Positions 1 to 11,377 of a stretch of 64,000 nt of DNA are shown here, one piece after another. Position 1 is the stretch's first letter. Each line of letters begins with the position of its first letter. Under the pieces are notes generated by a model. It did no database searches and was not told the DNA's origin. It saw nothing but the letters and a program-made list of their open reading frames with translations. The position numbers and the translations under genes are program-made. Source of the stretch: Chenopodium formosanum (lineage: Eukaryota > Streptophyta > Magnoliopsida > Caryophyllales > Amaranthaceae); assembly GCA_024500155.1 (NCBI GenBank), contig CM044867.1:15662632-15726631 (forward strand). The letters are read 5' to 3'.

Positions 1-802
1 ATGCATTTCCATGTTTTTCATGCTTTTGGAAAATCCAAAAATATTTTTGTTTACTTCAAGGCAAGTTTAGCAAAATGTGTTTTGTTTGTACTTATTTTGG
101 ACATTATATCTTTTGAATTTGTTTACTCTTGAATGCCTTTCTTCCTAAGTGGTTAATGTGTGCACGGTTTGAGAGTGTCATTGGTTGACTCTAGGATATT
201 ACATGCTAAGGTAGCCGGGTTAAGAACTTTTAGGAATCCATGAAGCCCTAGTTCACGTGGTATGTGGTAAGATGGTGTTGCTCTCTATAGTGGATTTGGC
301 ACCCTTAGTTGGTATTTGCTTAGTTATAATCCCGTGTGAGGTAACATTGTTCTAGCCTTCATCACTTTGTTGTGTGGCACATTTGGATCCTTAGCTATGC
401 ATGTCTTGATCCTTGTTTTGACTTATATCTCCCAAGATCGTGACCGAAGCAATCTATGGGAGGAAAAAGGGCACTTCTTTCTCATTTTTCTTTATTTTCT
501 TTTTGTTTTGTTACAAATTTTATTTTCTATTTTGCATAAACCTTCTTGCAAACCTATTTGAGCCTTATGTTTCCCGCTCTTGTTTAAACCGCATTACAAA
601 CCTAGTGGCCTATGTTAACCAACCCTTTTAGTTAGTGAAGCATTGGCATGTGAGGTTTGAGTTTTGAGTTGTTGATCATAAACAAGAAGCACTTTGAGAT
701 TTGGTTAGAGTTGAGCTTGTAAAGAAAAATACAAATTTATGGAAATCAAATGAAGTTTCAAGAAATAGCCGTCCAAAGTTAAAAAAGGCAAGGACAATGA
801 AT
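1..802 (+). mobile_element. Outer Athila-type element, internal non-coding part (left of nested insertion)
   Basis: No gene is visible here. The stretch at about 140-440 resembles 9700-9960 of the inner Athila element: both contain a sequence like ggttgactctaggata followed by text around catgaagcc. The GCCGTCC/GGCAAGGAC block at about 766-795 recurs at 10370-10455. The element resumes at 13064 after the inner element, so this is the part of an outer Athila-like retrotransposon upstream of its 3' end. Its 5' LTR, gag and pol lie outside the window. Small ORFs at 367-631 look like chance ORFs in T-rich DNA. Confidence 0.75.
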
Positions 803-2387
803 TGATGAGTGATATTTTTGGCACTCATTTGGTTCCTTTTTGGATGATTTTTATTTCATTTTATCTCTCTTTTCTTTAATTTTCCTTAGTTTTATTCTTG
901 TTTTCTTCATTTTATGCTTTTTGTAGTTAGTTTCTCTTTTTCATGTCTTTTTCTAGTTTACTTGTTATTTTTCTCTTTTACTTGCTTTTTATCTTTTGCT
1001 TGTAGGTGGTAATTGATTGTCCAAGAATTCCCGAGCTTCCTCTCTACGAGTTTTCATTGCTTTTATGCCTAAAGAAGGTGCAAGAAGTTCCAAGTCAAAG
1101 GTGGATCCAAGGGGCAAGCTTCAAGGCTTTGTTTATGCCTTCCTCATGGCTTACACTCTTCAAGAAATTCAAGAAAGTTCCTGCCCACTTTGTCCTCCAT
1201 CATCATCATCCTGGATGCGTGCACCACTTGAGCTAGGACGAAGAGAAGAAGGGGAAAAGACCCAGCAATGTGCGGGCGCACTAAGGGAGTGTGCGGCCGC
1301 ACATTGGTCGTGTGCGGCCGCACACCAGGTGCATGCGGGCGCACCTGTCTGGGTGTGTCCCGTGCGTGCCATTCTCCCTCCTCCGAGCACCCGCACTTAC
1401 GAGGGTCTATTTTTGGGCGTCATTACCGACCTCCTCATTGTATATATAGTTATTTGTACCTATTTTTAGGAAGTTAGTTTTTAGTTTTTAGATTGAATTT
1501 TGATAGTCAGTCTTTGGTGTTTGCTCAAGAATTCATCATTGTATTTGATCTTTTGATCAAAGTTTTGTAAGGATATTCTTCTTGATTTCAATACAAGTTT
1601 GATTTTAGTTGCTTTCATTAGTTTTTCATGTTTTTGATGATTGATTTGGTTATTGATTGAATTTTGATTGATTTTTATTGATTGTTGGTTTAATCTTTGA
1701 TTTCAATTATGTTGATGATTGTTGTAGTTTTGATCTTAATTCCTATGGCTAGTGAGTAGTTTCTAGGGAAATGGTGAAGCATGTATGAATGATGGAATAG
1801 TGTAATTTGGGGATAATTGTTGGAGTTGATGATATGATTAAATTTGGCTGATATTTCATGTGCATGTGTGTGATTAATTGAGGTTTGGCCATCTTTGATT
1901 AATACACTAGATTGCATTGTAAGCTTGCTATGATACGGACCATTGATTAGTAAACTTGCAATTTCACGATTAAGGTGCTTTGTGACGTTCCCTAGGTAGT
2001 GTTTAGCGTAGTTGACGCTAGTTAGATCTCTAGGTGAACCATCTTAGTATGCTCTTTTGGATACATGATGATTTTCCTTCATATCGCTTGACTTAGTCGG
2101 TTTAACCTCCCAAATTACCGTTTCCATTATGATTGCATGTGGATCCATTGCCCTAGTGTCTTAGATTGATTTCATATAAGTTTTGCATTACCTAGTTTAG
2201 CCTTAGTTCTACCTCAAACCCCTTCTTGACTTCGAAATATCTTGATTTAGGCATCGTGCACTTGATATCCATTCCCTTGGGTTCGACCTTGACTTACCAC
2301 TACGCTAAATAGGGGTTAGTTAAGTTACAAATTTTGTTTGATAGGGTGGGGTGGTAGCCCAACTACCTACCGTTCTCCTTCCCATCA
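803..2387 (+). repeat. 5' LTR of inner Athila element
   Basis: This 1585-bp LTR starts TGATGAGTG and ends CCCATCA. It is highly similar to 11418-13063 but lacks a block of about 61 bp that is present at about 12125-12185 of the 3' LTR. It carries a four-unit GC-rich array (1270-1344) and a TATA-like tatatatag at about 1441, which puts the U3/R boundary near 1470. A frame that is open over 150 codons in both LTRs (1017-1469) begins at TTG and spans the GC array, so I do not count it as a gene. Confidence 0.92.
1270..1344. promoter_or_regulatory. Four 12-bp near-palindromes at exact 21-bp spacing in the LTR
   Basis: Words of the form GTGCGGCCGCAC or GTGCGGGCGCAC start at 1270, 1291, 1312 and 1333. 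Each is separated from the next by nine unrelated bases. The second and third are perfect palindromes containing a NotI site. The array lies about 100 bp upstream of the TATA-like sequence at 1441, a plausible place for a promoter element, but no binding factor is known to me. The same array is at 11885-11959 in the other LTR and a three-unit version is at 6011-6064. Confidence 0.8.
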
Positions 2388-2390
2388 AAA

Positions 2391-2409
2391 TGGCGCCGTT
2401 GCCGGGGAA
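2391..2409 (+). other. Primer binding site (tRNA-Asp type)
   Basis: The sequence starting TGGCGCCGTTGCCGGGG begins three bases after the 5' LTR. It is complementary to the 3' end of plant tRNA-Asp including its CCA, the usual primer for Athila elements. Confidence 0.9.
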
Positions 2410-2527
2410 TGGTGCTTGAGTTCATGTTGTTTTTGAGTCTATTTCATTTTGATAAAGTACAAAAAAGATTTTGCTTCTCTAGGCTACACTTGTAGTCGTG
2501 CTACTAATATTTTTGTTTGAGTTTTGC

Positions 2528-5503
2528 ATGCATAGAACTCGTGATCGTCCCCTTGTTCCCCTTGATCCGGAAATTGAGATGACTCTTTCAAGAAGAAGAG
2601 TGGATAATAGATCCTTGGCTTATAGCTCTTCAAGTGAAGAAGAAATTCAAGAAGAGAAAGGAATGGGTGAAAATCCTAGAATAGCCTTGAAGGAGCTTGG
2701 AGTGCCCGGGGCATATATTTCTGAGAGTGGAATAGCTCCACCTACTACCCCGGCAAATGACTTCGAAATCCGGCCGGCAATGATCACCTTGATTGAGAGA
2801 AGGCAATATAGTGGGGCTAAGAATGAGAGCCCATTGAACCATTTGAAAGAATTTGAAAAATATTGCAACACCATCAAAGTCAATGGGGTCTCTCAAGAAT
2901 TCATCCGCCTCAAGTTGTTCCCTTTCTCTCTAATAGGAAGATCTTTGGAGTGGCTAGACAAAGAGGTAAAGCCCAACTCCTTGAGAACTTGGGACGATGT
3001 TACAAAGGCTTTCTTGTCCCGTTTCTATCCCTTAAAGAAGACGGCGGAGGCAAGAGCCTTGATTCAAGGGTTCAAGCAAAGGCCGAGTGAAAGCCTTTAT
3101 GAAGCATGGGAGAGATTCAAAGAGTATCAAAGGGAGTGCCCTCATCACGGAATCCCCACATACCAAGTAATCCAAATCTTCTATGGCGGTTTAAGTCCCC
3201 AAGGCAAGTCATGCCTTGATGGAGGGGCCGGGGGCCCTATCATGAACAAAACCGAAGAAGAAGTTGTGAACATCATTGAGGACGTGGTGACATATTATAG
3301 GGATTGGCAAGATGGGGAGAGGGACTCTTCAAGCAAACAATCTTCATTGTATTCGGTGGACCATCTCAATGCAATCAATAACCTTTCCTCTCAAATGAAA
3401 AATTTAGGAAAGGAGGTCACCGCAATCAAAGCTAAGTTGGAGAGCACTTCTTCCTCTTCTCAAGCTTCTAATCTTCCCTCCCAATTTAAGGGGAGAGGTA
3501 CTCCTTCTAACTCTCAACCCCCTCCCTCTTCACATAATATGCCTTTGGGTTGCTTGTTTTGTGATGCATGTGGATCGTATGATCATGACTCTAGTGTTTG
3601 TCCAAATGAATGTGTTGATGAATTTGATAATGAGTGTGAACATGTTAATTTTGTGTCAAACAACAATGTTCAAAGGTTTGATAATCAAAAAGGCCAATGG
3701 AATAGGAATTACCAAAACCAAGGCAATTTTGACAACTATAATCATAATGGTGGTTATAGGAACCAAGGGAATCAAGGTTCTCGTGGTAACCATAACCAAG
3801 GTTATAGTAGCCAAAATCAAAGCCAAAACTATGGTAATCAAAATCATAATTATGGTAATCAAAACCAAGGTTATGTAAATCATAACCAAGGTAATGGAAA
3901 CCATAATCATGGTGGTGGTAACCATAATCAAGGTTATGGTTCAAATCAAAATAGGAGTAATTGGAACAATCAAGGAAGGGGAAATTTTCAAAACAATGCT
4001 CAAAGAGGTCCCCCACCCGGTTTTGTTCCAAAGACTCAAGGTGAAAATTCCTATTCACAACCTTCTTCTCCTAGGACTACTTTGGAAGAGTTGATTGATA
4101 ATCAAACAAAGATCATTAACACCTATATGGCGGTTAGTGATAAGAAATTCAATGAGATGATGACCCACAATAAGATGCTTGAGACTCAAATTACCCAATT
4201 AGCAAGCACTATTAAGGATTTTGCTAGTCCTTCATCTTTGCCTTCCCAAGGTGTTGAACTAAAGAAACCCGTGTACTCTATTGCCACAAGTGGTGGAAAT
4301 GACTTTGATGAGGGAGTTTCTTATTCAAAAGAGGGAAGAGATGAGAGTGGTGCTAAGGAAAATGAAGTGGAAAGGGTTGAGTCTAAGGAAATCTATTGTG
4401 AGGTTGACAAAAGAGAAGAGTGTGTTGGTAAAAAGATGAGTGAGATAGAGAGATTTCCCGATCTACCATATCCCCAAAAATATTTTAGATTCAAAATGGA
4501 TGAGCAATTTGGGAAGTTCCTTGAAGTTCTTAAGGATGTTCATGATTCTACACCCCCTACCGAACCAATTCCCGACATGCCTAAGTACTCCAAGTTTCTT
4601 AAGGAGATCTTAGAGGAGAGAGAGGATTTTGATGAGAGTAGTTCGGTGGAAGGAGGGAAGTGCTTTAGTGCTCTAATCCATGGTGAACTTCCGAAGAAGA
4701 TGGAAGATCCGGGGAATTTTTCAATCCCGTGTCAAATTAAGAGAATGGTTTTTGAAAATGCTTTGTGTGATCTTGGGGCTAGTGTGAGCATTATGCCCTT
4801 TTCGGCCTTCAAAAGGCTTGATCTAGGTGAGCTTCAACCATCTAAGATAACACTTCAATTGGCCAATCGTTCTATTAAGCTTCCTAAGGGAAGAATTGAT
4901 GATGTCCCTTTAAGGATTGGAGAGTTTGTCTTTCCCGTGGATTTTGTTGTTCTAGAGATTGAGGAGGATGAACATATTCCAATCATTTTAGGGAGGCCTT
5001 TCTTAGCTACCTCGGGAGATTTAATAGATGTCAAAGGAGGTCAAATTACTTTGAGGTGTGGGAAATTAGAAGAGAGTTTTAAGTTGAAGCCAATGCATGA
5101 GTCCTTATCTTGTGTGCAAGATATAGCATGTGCTAGTCTTTCTCGTTCCATTGATGGTATGTGCATGATTGATTCTTTTACTAACGATGTTTTTGAGATT
5201 GTTGATGATGTTTGTGCAAGTATTAATAATGTTAGTAAAGAGGAATTTGTGATTCAAAAGCCAAGGGATGAGAAAGATATTGATTTTCCAAATTGGTCCA
5301 AGCTTAATTCTCATAAGGAAGAGAAAACTTCCATGACTAAGGATGTTGAAGTCAAGCCGAAGAAAAAGGCCCGTGACTCGAAGAAGGCAAGGAAAAGGAA
5401 GAAGTTGAGAAGTGAAAACGAAGAATTTGAAAAGAATTTTGTGATATTTTCATCAAGCAACAATGAGAAGTTGCCCAAGGTTGAAGAAGGTGGTGTTCTT
5501 TGA
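2528..5503 (+). CDS. gag-pro: Athila-type Gag-protease polyprotein, stops before pol
   Basis: The frame is open for 991 codons from the ATG at 2528; the open frame begins earlier at 2498 with a GTG. Residues about 75-260 form the retrotransposon gag/capsid region, including motifs like GRSLEWLDKE and FLSRFYPLKKTAEAR. A zinc knuckle of the form CX2CX4HX4C (CDACGSYDHDSSVC) lies at about residues 347-360. It is followed by about 110 residues very rich in Asn, Gln, Gly and His (nucleotides 3670-4000), then a helical linker. An aspartic protease-like domain follows, with the Athila-type active-site string CDLGASVSIMP near 4765-4800 and the IILGRPFLAT motif near 4980. The C-terminus is Lys/Arg-rich. 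The reading frame is intact. The usual RT, RNase H and integrase do not follow; the stop is followed by a gggaggcaacccgg sequence that I associate with the end of pol in Athila elements. Confidence 0.9.
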   Translation: MHRTRDRPLVPLDPEIEMTLSRRRVDNRSLAYSSSSEEEIQEEKGMGENPRIALKELGVPGAYISESGIAPPTTPANDFEIRPAMITLIERRQYSGAKNESPLNHLKEFEKYCNTIKVNGVSQEFIRLKLFPFSLIGRSLEWLDKEVKPNSLRTWDDVTKAFLSRFYPLKKTAEARALIQGFKQRPSESLYEAWERFKEYQRECPHHGIPTYQVIQIFYGGLSPQGKSCLDGGAGGPIMNKTEEEVVNIIEDVVTYYRDWQDGERDSSSKQSSLYSVDHLNAINNLSSQMKNLGKEVTAIKAKLESTSSSSQASNLPSQFKGRGTPSNSQPPPSSHNMPLGCLFCDACGSYDHDSSVCPNECVDEFDNECEHVNFVSNNNVQRFDNQKGQWNRNYQNQGNFDNYNHNGGYRNQGNQGSRGNHNQGYSSQNQSQNYGNQNHNYGNQNQGYVNHNQGNGNHNHGGGNHNQGYGSNQNRSNWNNQGRGNFQNNAQRGPPPGFVPKTQGENSYSQPSSPRTTLEELIDNQTKIINTYMAVSDKKFNEMMTHNKMLETQITQLASTIKDFASPSSLPSQGVELKKPVYSIATSGGNDFDEGVSYSKEGRDESGAKENEVERVESKEIYCEVDKREECVGKKMSEIERFPDLPYPQKYFRFKMDEQFGKFLEVLKDVHDSTPPTEPIPDMPKYSKFLKEILEEREDFDESSSVEGGKCFSALIHGELPKKMEDPGNFSIPCQIKRMVFENALCDLGASVSIMPFSAFKRLDLGELQPSKITLQLANRSIKLPKGRIDDVPLRIGEFVFPVDFVVLEIEEDEHIPIILGRPFLATSGDLIDVKGGQITLRCGKLEESFKLKPMHESLSCVQDIACASLSRSIDGMCMIDSFTNDVFEIVDDVCASINNVSKEEFVIQKPRDEKDIDFPNWSKLNSHKEEKTSMTKDVEVKPKKKARDSKKARKRKKLRSENEEFEKNFVIFSSSNNEKLPKVEEGGVL

Positions 5504-6871
5504 TCCTCCGTCATTAGGAGGAAGGGTCGAGCTTAGGACCTTAAGCAAGCGCTTCCCGGGAGGCAACCCGGAGTTTCTAACATTTCTCTTTGATTTTTGA
5601 ATTTTCTCATTTTTGTTTCTTTTATTACTTTGTCTTTTCTTTTACTTTTCTACTTATTTTGATTTGTAGGATGTCCGTTTGTGGGATTGGAATTCAACAA
5701 GTATGCATGATGGATGGAAGGTTTTCATGGCACAAATCATATTTTGTTCGATTCTAGTCGAAATTTGAGGTAAAAGGGTAAGAATTTTAGAGAGGTAAGA
5801 TAGGAAATTCATGTTTTGAAAGTTGGAGGAAACTGATACTTAGTGAATTTTTGTGGTGTGCACATGAATTTTCAACTTTGAGGACTTTGAAAATGATTTT
5901 AGCTACTACCTATGCTTGTTCCTCATCACCATCATGATTCATGTGCGCACCCAAATAGGCAGTAAGTATCAAAATGATGAGAAAAAGAAGGATTTAGAAG
6001 CGCCTAGTTTGTGCGGCTGCACGCGAGGCTTGTGCGGGCGCACCAGCAGCATGTGCGGCCGCACCCCTGCTGCCGTGGTCTTTCTTATTTTCCTTCTTCT
6101 TCTTCTTTTTCTCATTCCTTCATTCATCCTCTTCTAGCTCACGAAAACCTCCTTCAAACCCTTCTCCTTGTTCGCACCTCCAACCCCCTCATTCATAATC
6201 ACAAATCACTAAAATCCTCACTAAAATCACTCCATTATAACTCAAAATCACTCACAAATCTTTCTACACTACAATTTCCTCACAAATTGACCCAAATTTC
6301 ACTCACTCTCTCTCCTACTCTTGGTGGCCGAAAATTGGGGCTTTTGTTTGGAGTTCAAATTGCTTGCTCGAAATTGTCTAATCTTGCTTCTTTTATGGTA
6401 TAATCACTAATCCTTGCTTTAATTTTGCCAATTATATCATAAATTTGCATGAATTACAAATTTGTATGAGCATGAATAGTGTAGTATTGATTTTGTGATT
6501 TTTTATGCTTGATCTTGATTTTGGTTGTGATTTGGTGATGTTTGTTGATTGATTTTGCATAACATTGTGTTGTTTGTTGATTTTGTAGTGATTCTCATCA
6601 ATTTTGGTTGAATTCTTGTGAGTTAAATTTTTGGAACATTAGTAGTATATGGTGATTTTGGTATTGGTCTTGTGTTTGCTCTTGGATTGATTGAAAAGGA
6701 GTTTTTCTTGGATCATTGGTATTGTTGATTGTTTGGAATTGGTTTGATTGAAAAGAATTGTGACATTGGAGTTTGGTGATTTTGGTAGTAAGTGGTGAAT
6801 TTGGGTGTGGTGTTCTTGGTTCATTGGTTTTGTTACTTGTTGGTTGTTGGTGATCTTCTTAACCTCTCACA
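5504..6871 (+). other. Athila internal spacer between gag-pro and ORF2, with a second 21-bp-spaced palindrome array
   Basis: There is no supported gene. Three GTGCGGCCGCAC-type words start at 6011, 6032 and 6053, again exactly 21 bp apart. They are followed by a long C/T-rich stretch (6065-6350) and a T/G-rich stretch up to the ATG of ORF2 at 6872. The repeated LTR-type array and the pyrimidine-rich leader make this a candidate internal promoter for ORF2, which is inference only. Confidence 0.6.
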
Positions 6872-8674
6872 ATGTCTAAATACCTCAAGAAACTCACCAA
6901 AAAGCGAAAAACCGATGTTAGCATCGAAGAATCTCCTCTCCCAAGTACCTCCTCTAGGCCTAGTACATCTTCTAGGCCTAGTACTTCCAACCCATCTTCC
7001 ACTCAAACACGACCTCCAACCTCTCTTCCCAAAAAGAAAAATTTCACCGATAAACAAAAGGCCTTTTACCAAAATCTGAAAGATGAAAGAACCCTTAAAC
7101 AAACCCGCCACTACTTTCAACCCGATATGCTGAAGTTGGGGATTGATAATGATGTGCGGTCATTGCTTTTAAATCTGAGATTGGGTACTTTCATCGCTGA
7201 TGCCTACCGCACCTTTAAGGAGCCTACTTTGGAGTTCTTGGCTACCTTAGAGCTTGTACCCGTTGGAGGGGTATACAGGGTGCGGTTCCAATTATTCAAC
7301 CACATTTTTTACCAATCTTTGGAAGAGTTCAACGCCGCTTTGGATTTTGATCCCCATGGGGATATTGTCAACGTTGAACACTTCATCTTCCCGGAGTATG
7401 ATCAAAGCTCTTGGTGGGAAGACATCTCCGGTGGTAATGAGTTTATCACCAACAAGGCTAAGATCTCAGACGTGTACCAACCTTGTCTTAGGGTTGTACA
7501 CTGACTTTTGGGCTATGTCTTGTTCCCCAAGCAAGAAATGGGGAAATTGAGTAAATTGGAGCTCAAGGTCCTTTGGTTATCTACTCGCCCGGAGTTTGTG
7601 GGCCGGTTGAACTTGGGTTATATCTTTGCCTAATATTGCTTGGAACTTCGCAAAAGAAGGACGGGAGAGATCCCGTGTGGGGGTATGGTAACTAGGCTTG
7701 TGACTCGCCTTCGCCTCAATGATTATCTCCCATTTTGTAAGGAGATCGGGGATGCAGCTTCCATCTACCTCGATATGCAACAATTGGGTCAAATCCAATT
7801 TATCTCCAAGGGCTTTAGTGAAGGGAGATATGAGTGGCTTAGGGGCAACGAGCATTGATGCTACTTGCCTAACCCTAGCTTGACTTCTTTGGCTAGGATA
7901 GCCGACAATGTGTGGCATGTTCCCAAGTCCTTCCGGCATCCCAACTTTGATTCCGAGGAGGATGAAGAAGAAGATGATGAAGAAAAACAACAAGATCAAG
8001 AACAACAACATCAACAACAACAACATTTTTCTCCACAACAACAAGCTCCTCATGAGCAAGAACAAGAGCAAGGGCAACATGCTTTTGTCAATGAAGATTT
8101 GAGGGCTCTTAGTGAGCAAATGAGTGGATTGAAAATCCACGTGGATGGCATGTACGATCAAGACTTTGGGGCCCTCTATGACCAAATAAGAGGTATTCAA
8201 GAAATGCAACAAGGTATGTTTTTACAACAACAACAAATCTATAATGCGGAAGTTAACCGTGGGAACATTACTCCCCCGGTTAACTATCCGTACTTCCCGC
8301 CCCAACAAGGTCCTCTACCTTTGTTTGGGCATCCTTATTGGTCGGGGCCTTCTAACCCCGACACTGAGCATCACTATTACCCGGACGAGCATGGTAACTA
8401 TGATTACAAGGCTCCGGGAGGTAGTGACTATAGGGGGGATCCTAACTACCCCCATGTCCATCCTAACCACCCCTTTGAACTCACTTTGCCCGATAACTTC
8501 ACCCCTCTTGCTCCTTGGCAACAAGATCTTTTCAAGGGGCATTATGGGTGGCCCGATGGGTACACCGGAGGATGGGAGCCTTACCCTCATCCCTTCGATG
8601 ACCCCGAGCGCAACAGAGACCCCGATGGGGCCGGGCCAAGTGGGAGTGGTGGTGGTGATGGTAGTAGTTATTAG
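6872..8674 (+). pseudogene. Athila second ORF (ATHILA ORF-1 family-like), three in-frame stops
   Basis: One reading frame runs from the ATG at 6872 to the TAG at 8672-8674 (about 600 codons). It is interrupted by stops at 7502-7504, 7631-7633 and 7856-7858 with no change of frame, so the damage is point mutation. The N-terminal 70 residues are basic and Ser/Pro/Thr-rich. Residues about 85-250 match my memory of the Athila ORF family, with motifs such as TLEFLATLELV, FQLFNHIFYQSLEEFNAAL and the later GGMVTRLVTRLRL. The C-terminus is acidic, then Gln-rich, then Pro/Gly/Asp-rich. In autonomous Athila elements an ORF of this kind follows pol and has been called env-like; its function is not established. 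I see no convincing signal peptide or membrane segment here. Confidence 0.8.
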
Positions 8675-10535
8675 TTCCCTTTTTAGCTTCTCATGCTTTT
8701 TACCTCCATCACTCATATTTTTGATACTTGCTTTGTTTTGATCGGGATGTTGAGATGTATTTTCTATCTAGCTTGGGGGAACTAGTAACTTGCTCGGTGA
8801 CCATGTTGTTGTTGTGTACATATCTTAGTTGCTTGCATGTTTATTTTCATTCCTCTTTTTGGTTTCCTCATTTTCTTGATTTCTAGGCTACTTTCCTTGT
8901 AGCTAGCTTGTTTGCCCTATTTGCTTGGATGTTTGTTGTTTGTGGAGATGTTTTGCTTGGCATGTTGTTGTTGATGATCCCTTATATCCAAATCCCTCAA
9001 TCCAAATCCCTTAAATCCAAATCTTGTAGTTTAGAGTATTTCTTTAGTTAGTCTAGACTTTATTTCTTTTATTCTTTGTATTCTTTGGTTAGTTTAGATT
9101 TTATTTCCTTTAGTTGTATATACTACTTGCTTTGTTTATTTTCTTTTATTTGTTGTCTTCTTTTATTTGTCTTGAAGTTACTAACCATTTTTTTTGTTCA
9201 TAGTTTCTTTTATTTCTTTTTCTCACTTGGTTCCTTGAAGAGCTTATGGATATGGCATGCTACGAGGTGGTTTCTAATCGCCTTACTTATTTTTGCTAAG
9301 CTTGGAATCCCGGTGAGACCTTTGTTATTTTTCTCTTTATTTTCCTTGGTTGCATAGGATAGGATTAGTTTAGGAGAAGTTGAATGGTTCGAGGATGGAT
9401 GCTTGTTAACACGTAATGTGTTTGGGATCGGTGACTTTGTTGTCTATCGATCACTTGTGTCGATTGGGATTTTTATGTGTTTAACATGCTTTCTAGACCT
9501 TTGCATGCTTTTCTCCTATGTTTTCCTTTTCTATGTCTCCGTTCTTTTTCTTTTCCTCTCTTTTATTTTACCTTTTTCTCTTACTTTCCTTTATTTATCT
9601 TTTTATTTTTGATGTGATTTTGAGGCATTGTTTTTCATTTCTTTTCTTTTGAGATGAACCTTGTACATTGGACTTGTCTTTTGCATGACTTTCTTCCTAG
9701 GTTGTAAAGGTATGCATGGTTTGAGATTATGTTCGGTTGACTCTAGGATAGTGTATGCTAGGGTAGTTGGTTTGAACTAGGAGGATCATGAAGCCGGATT
9801 CTACTTGTTTGTGGTATGTTGGTAGTTGCTTCCTATAGTTGATTTGACACCATTGGTGAGTTTTTGCCACAACCTTGTGAGGTTACTTGTTTTTCTAGCC
9901 TTCAACATTCCTTGTATGAGCGGCGTGGATCCTTGACTATGCAAACCTAATCTAATAAAGCTTGATTTATGATTCTCAAACACGAGACTGAACTATCTAG
10001 GAAGGACAAAGGCACATTTTTCGGGGTGGTATTTTTCATTTTTGCCTTCTTGCAACCATTTTGTTATTATATTTTGTTATTTTTATTATATTTCATTTTT
10101 ATTATATTTCATTTTTATTATATTTTGTTATTTTCTTTTATTTTGGGTTTACATTTGCCTTCTTGCAACCATTTGAGCCTTTTCCCTTCTTTTCAATCCA
10201 CATCTTTAGTTATTTAACCTTTAGTTTCATTTTCTACCTTTCTTGATTTTTGTGAAGCAATATGATCATTTGAGATGAAGTTTGTGGTGGTTAAGTTGGA
10301 ATTTTGGTTTTTGTGAAAGCAAGTTTGTGATTTCATTTTCTTTGTGAATAATGGCAAATATATGTGGAAAAGCCGTCCTACTTCTCAAAAGGCATGGACT
10401 AATAATTTGCATTTATGAAAAGCCGTCCGAATTAAGCAAAAGGCAAGGACTTTGCAATTACAATATAAAAACACAAAAAAAAAAATGAAAAGTGAAAAAT
10501 TCAAAATTATTTTGATGTATTCTTTTCTCCTAATA

Positions 10536-10570
10536 AGCATTGAGGACAATGCTCCATTTTAGCTTGGGGG
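10536..10570 (+). other. AGGA-loop hairpin followed by an internal polypurine-tract-like motif
   Basis: AGCATTG and CAATGCT form a perfect 7-bp stem around the loop AGGA (10536-10553). AGCTTGGGGG follows seven bases later (10561-10570). The outer Athila element has the same arrangement at 13178-13213 with an 8-bp stem. It resembles the hairpin plus tract at the true 3' PPT. Confidence 0.6.
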
Positions 10571-11377
10571 AGAAGCGTGTACGCTTTTTGTATATATTTT
10601 TGTGAGTATAGCTTCAAGTAAGCTTGGGGGTGTTGTTTTTGTTTGGTAATTTCTTGATTGTGGTGTTAAGGATTGATCACCCTTTTGCTTCACTTTTTAG
10701 GAAAATCACCAAATTTTTAAATTTTAGCTTACCTTCACCCTTTATGCCTTATGTTACAACCTTGGGGAAAGACCTTTCGACCTAGATAGTTGAGTCACTA
10801 TTCGGGGGAGGGCATCATGGGTCATTGCCTAAGGAAAGGGGATGCATAGTCAAGATTGTCGAGTAGCCTTAAAATAATTCTTTTCCGGTTCCTTCGAGGA
10901 ATCATTGGGACACTCACTAAGGGGAGATTTGAGACTAGTGGGAAGAACGCGGTAAGATTGTTTGGGATGAAAGTGAATTGTGATAACTAGTTCCTATGCC
11001 TAGCATACCCTATGTTTCAATCAACCTTGGATATCTTGAAACGTGCATACCTTAACTACTTGAGAAAGATTGTCATTCATTTGCATTATAGTCTTTATGT
11101 TGGTTCATTTCGCAAAGGTTTGTTTTTCTTATTAATTTTCTTTCTTTTTCTTTTATGGTTTGCCTCATTGATGTTTGGTGGAGAGTTATTGGTCAAACTC
11201 TTAGGATACCCTTACGAGACCTCACTCGTCCTCATAGGCGACTTTGGGGTTTAAAGGGCTTGTTGTAGCTAAAAACAACCGTGATTCCTACGACAATGAG
11301 TTTTAGTGTATATTCTTATCTTGAGTCTTTCTTTTTCGTTTTCAATAAAATTTTCATCCTCTCTCTTTCTTGCTTTG

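Noticed and set aside
1017..1469. 150-codon ORF present in both inner Athila LTRs (also 11632-12084)
   Set aside because: It starts at TTG and its middle is the translated GC-palindrome array. It is maintained only because both LTRs are copies of one template; no domain is recognisable.
3645..4058. Antisense Tyr/His/Asn-rich ORFs opposite the Athila gag
   Set aside because: They are mirror translations of the Asn/Gln/Gly repeat region and show no independent signals.
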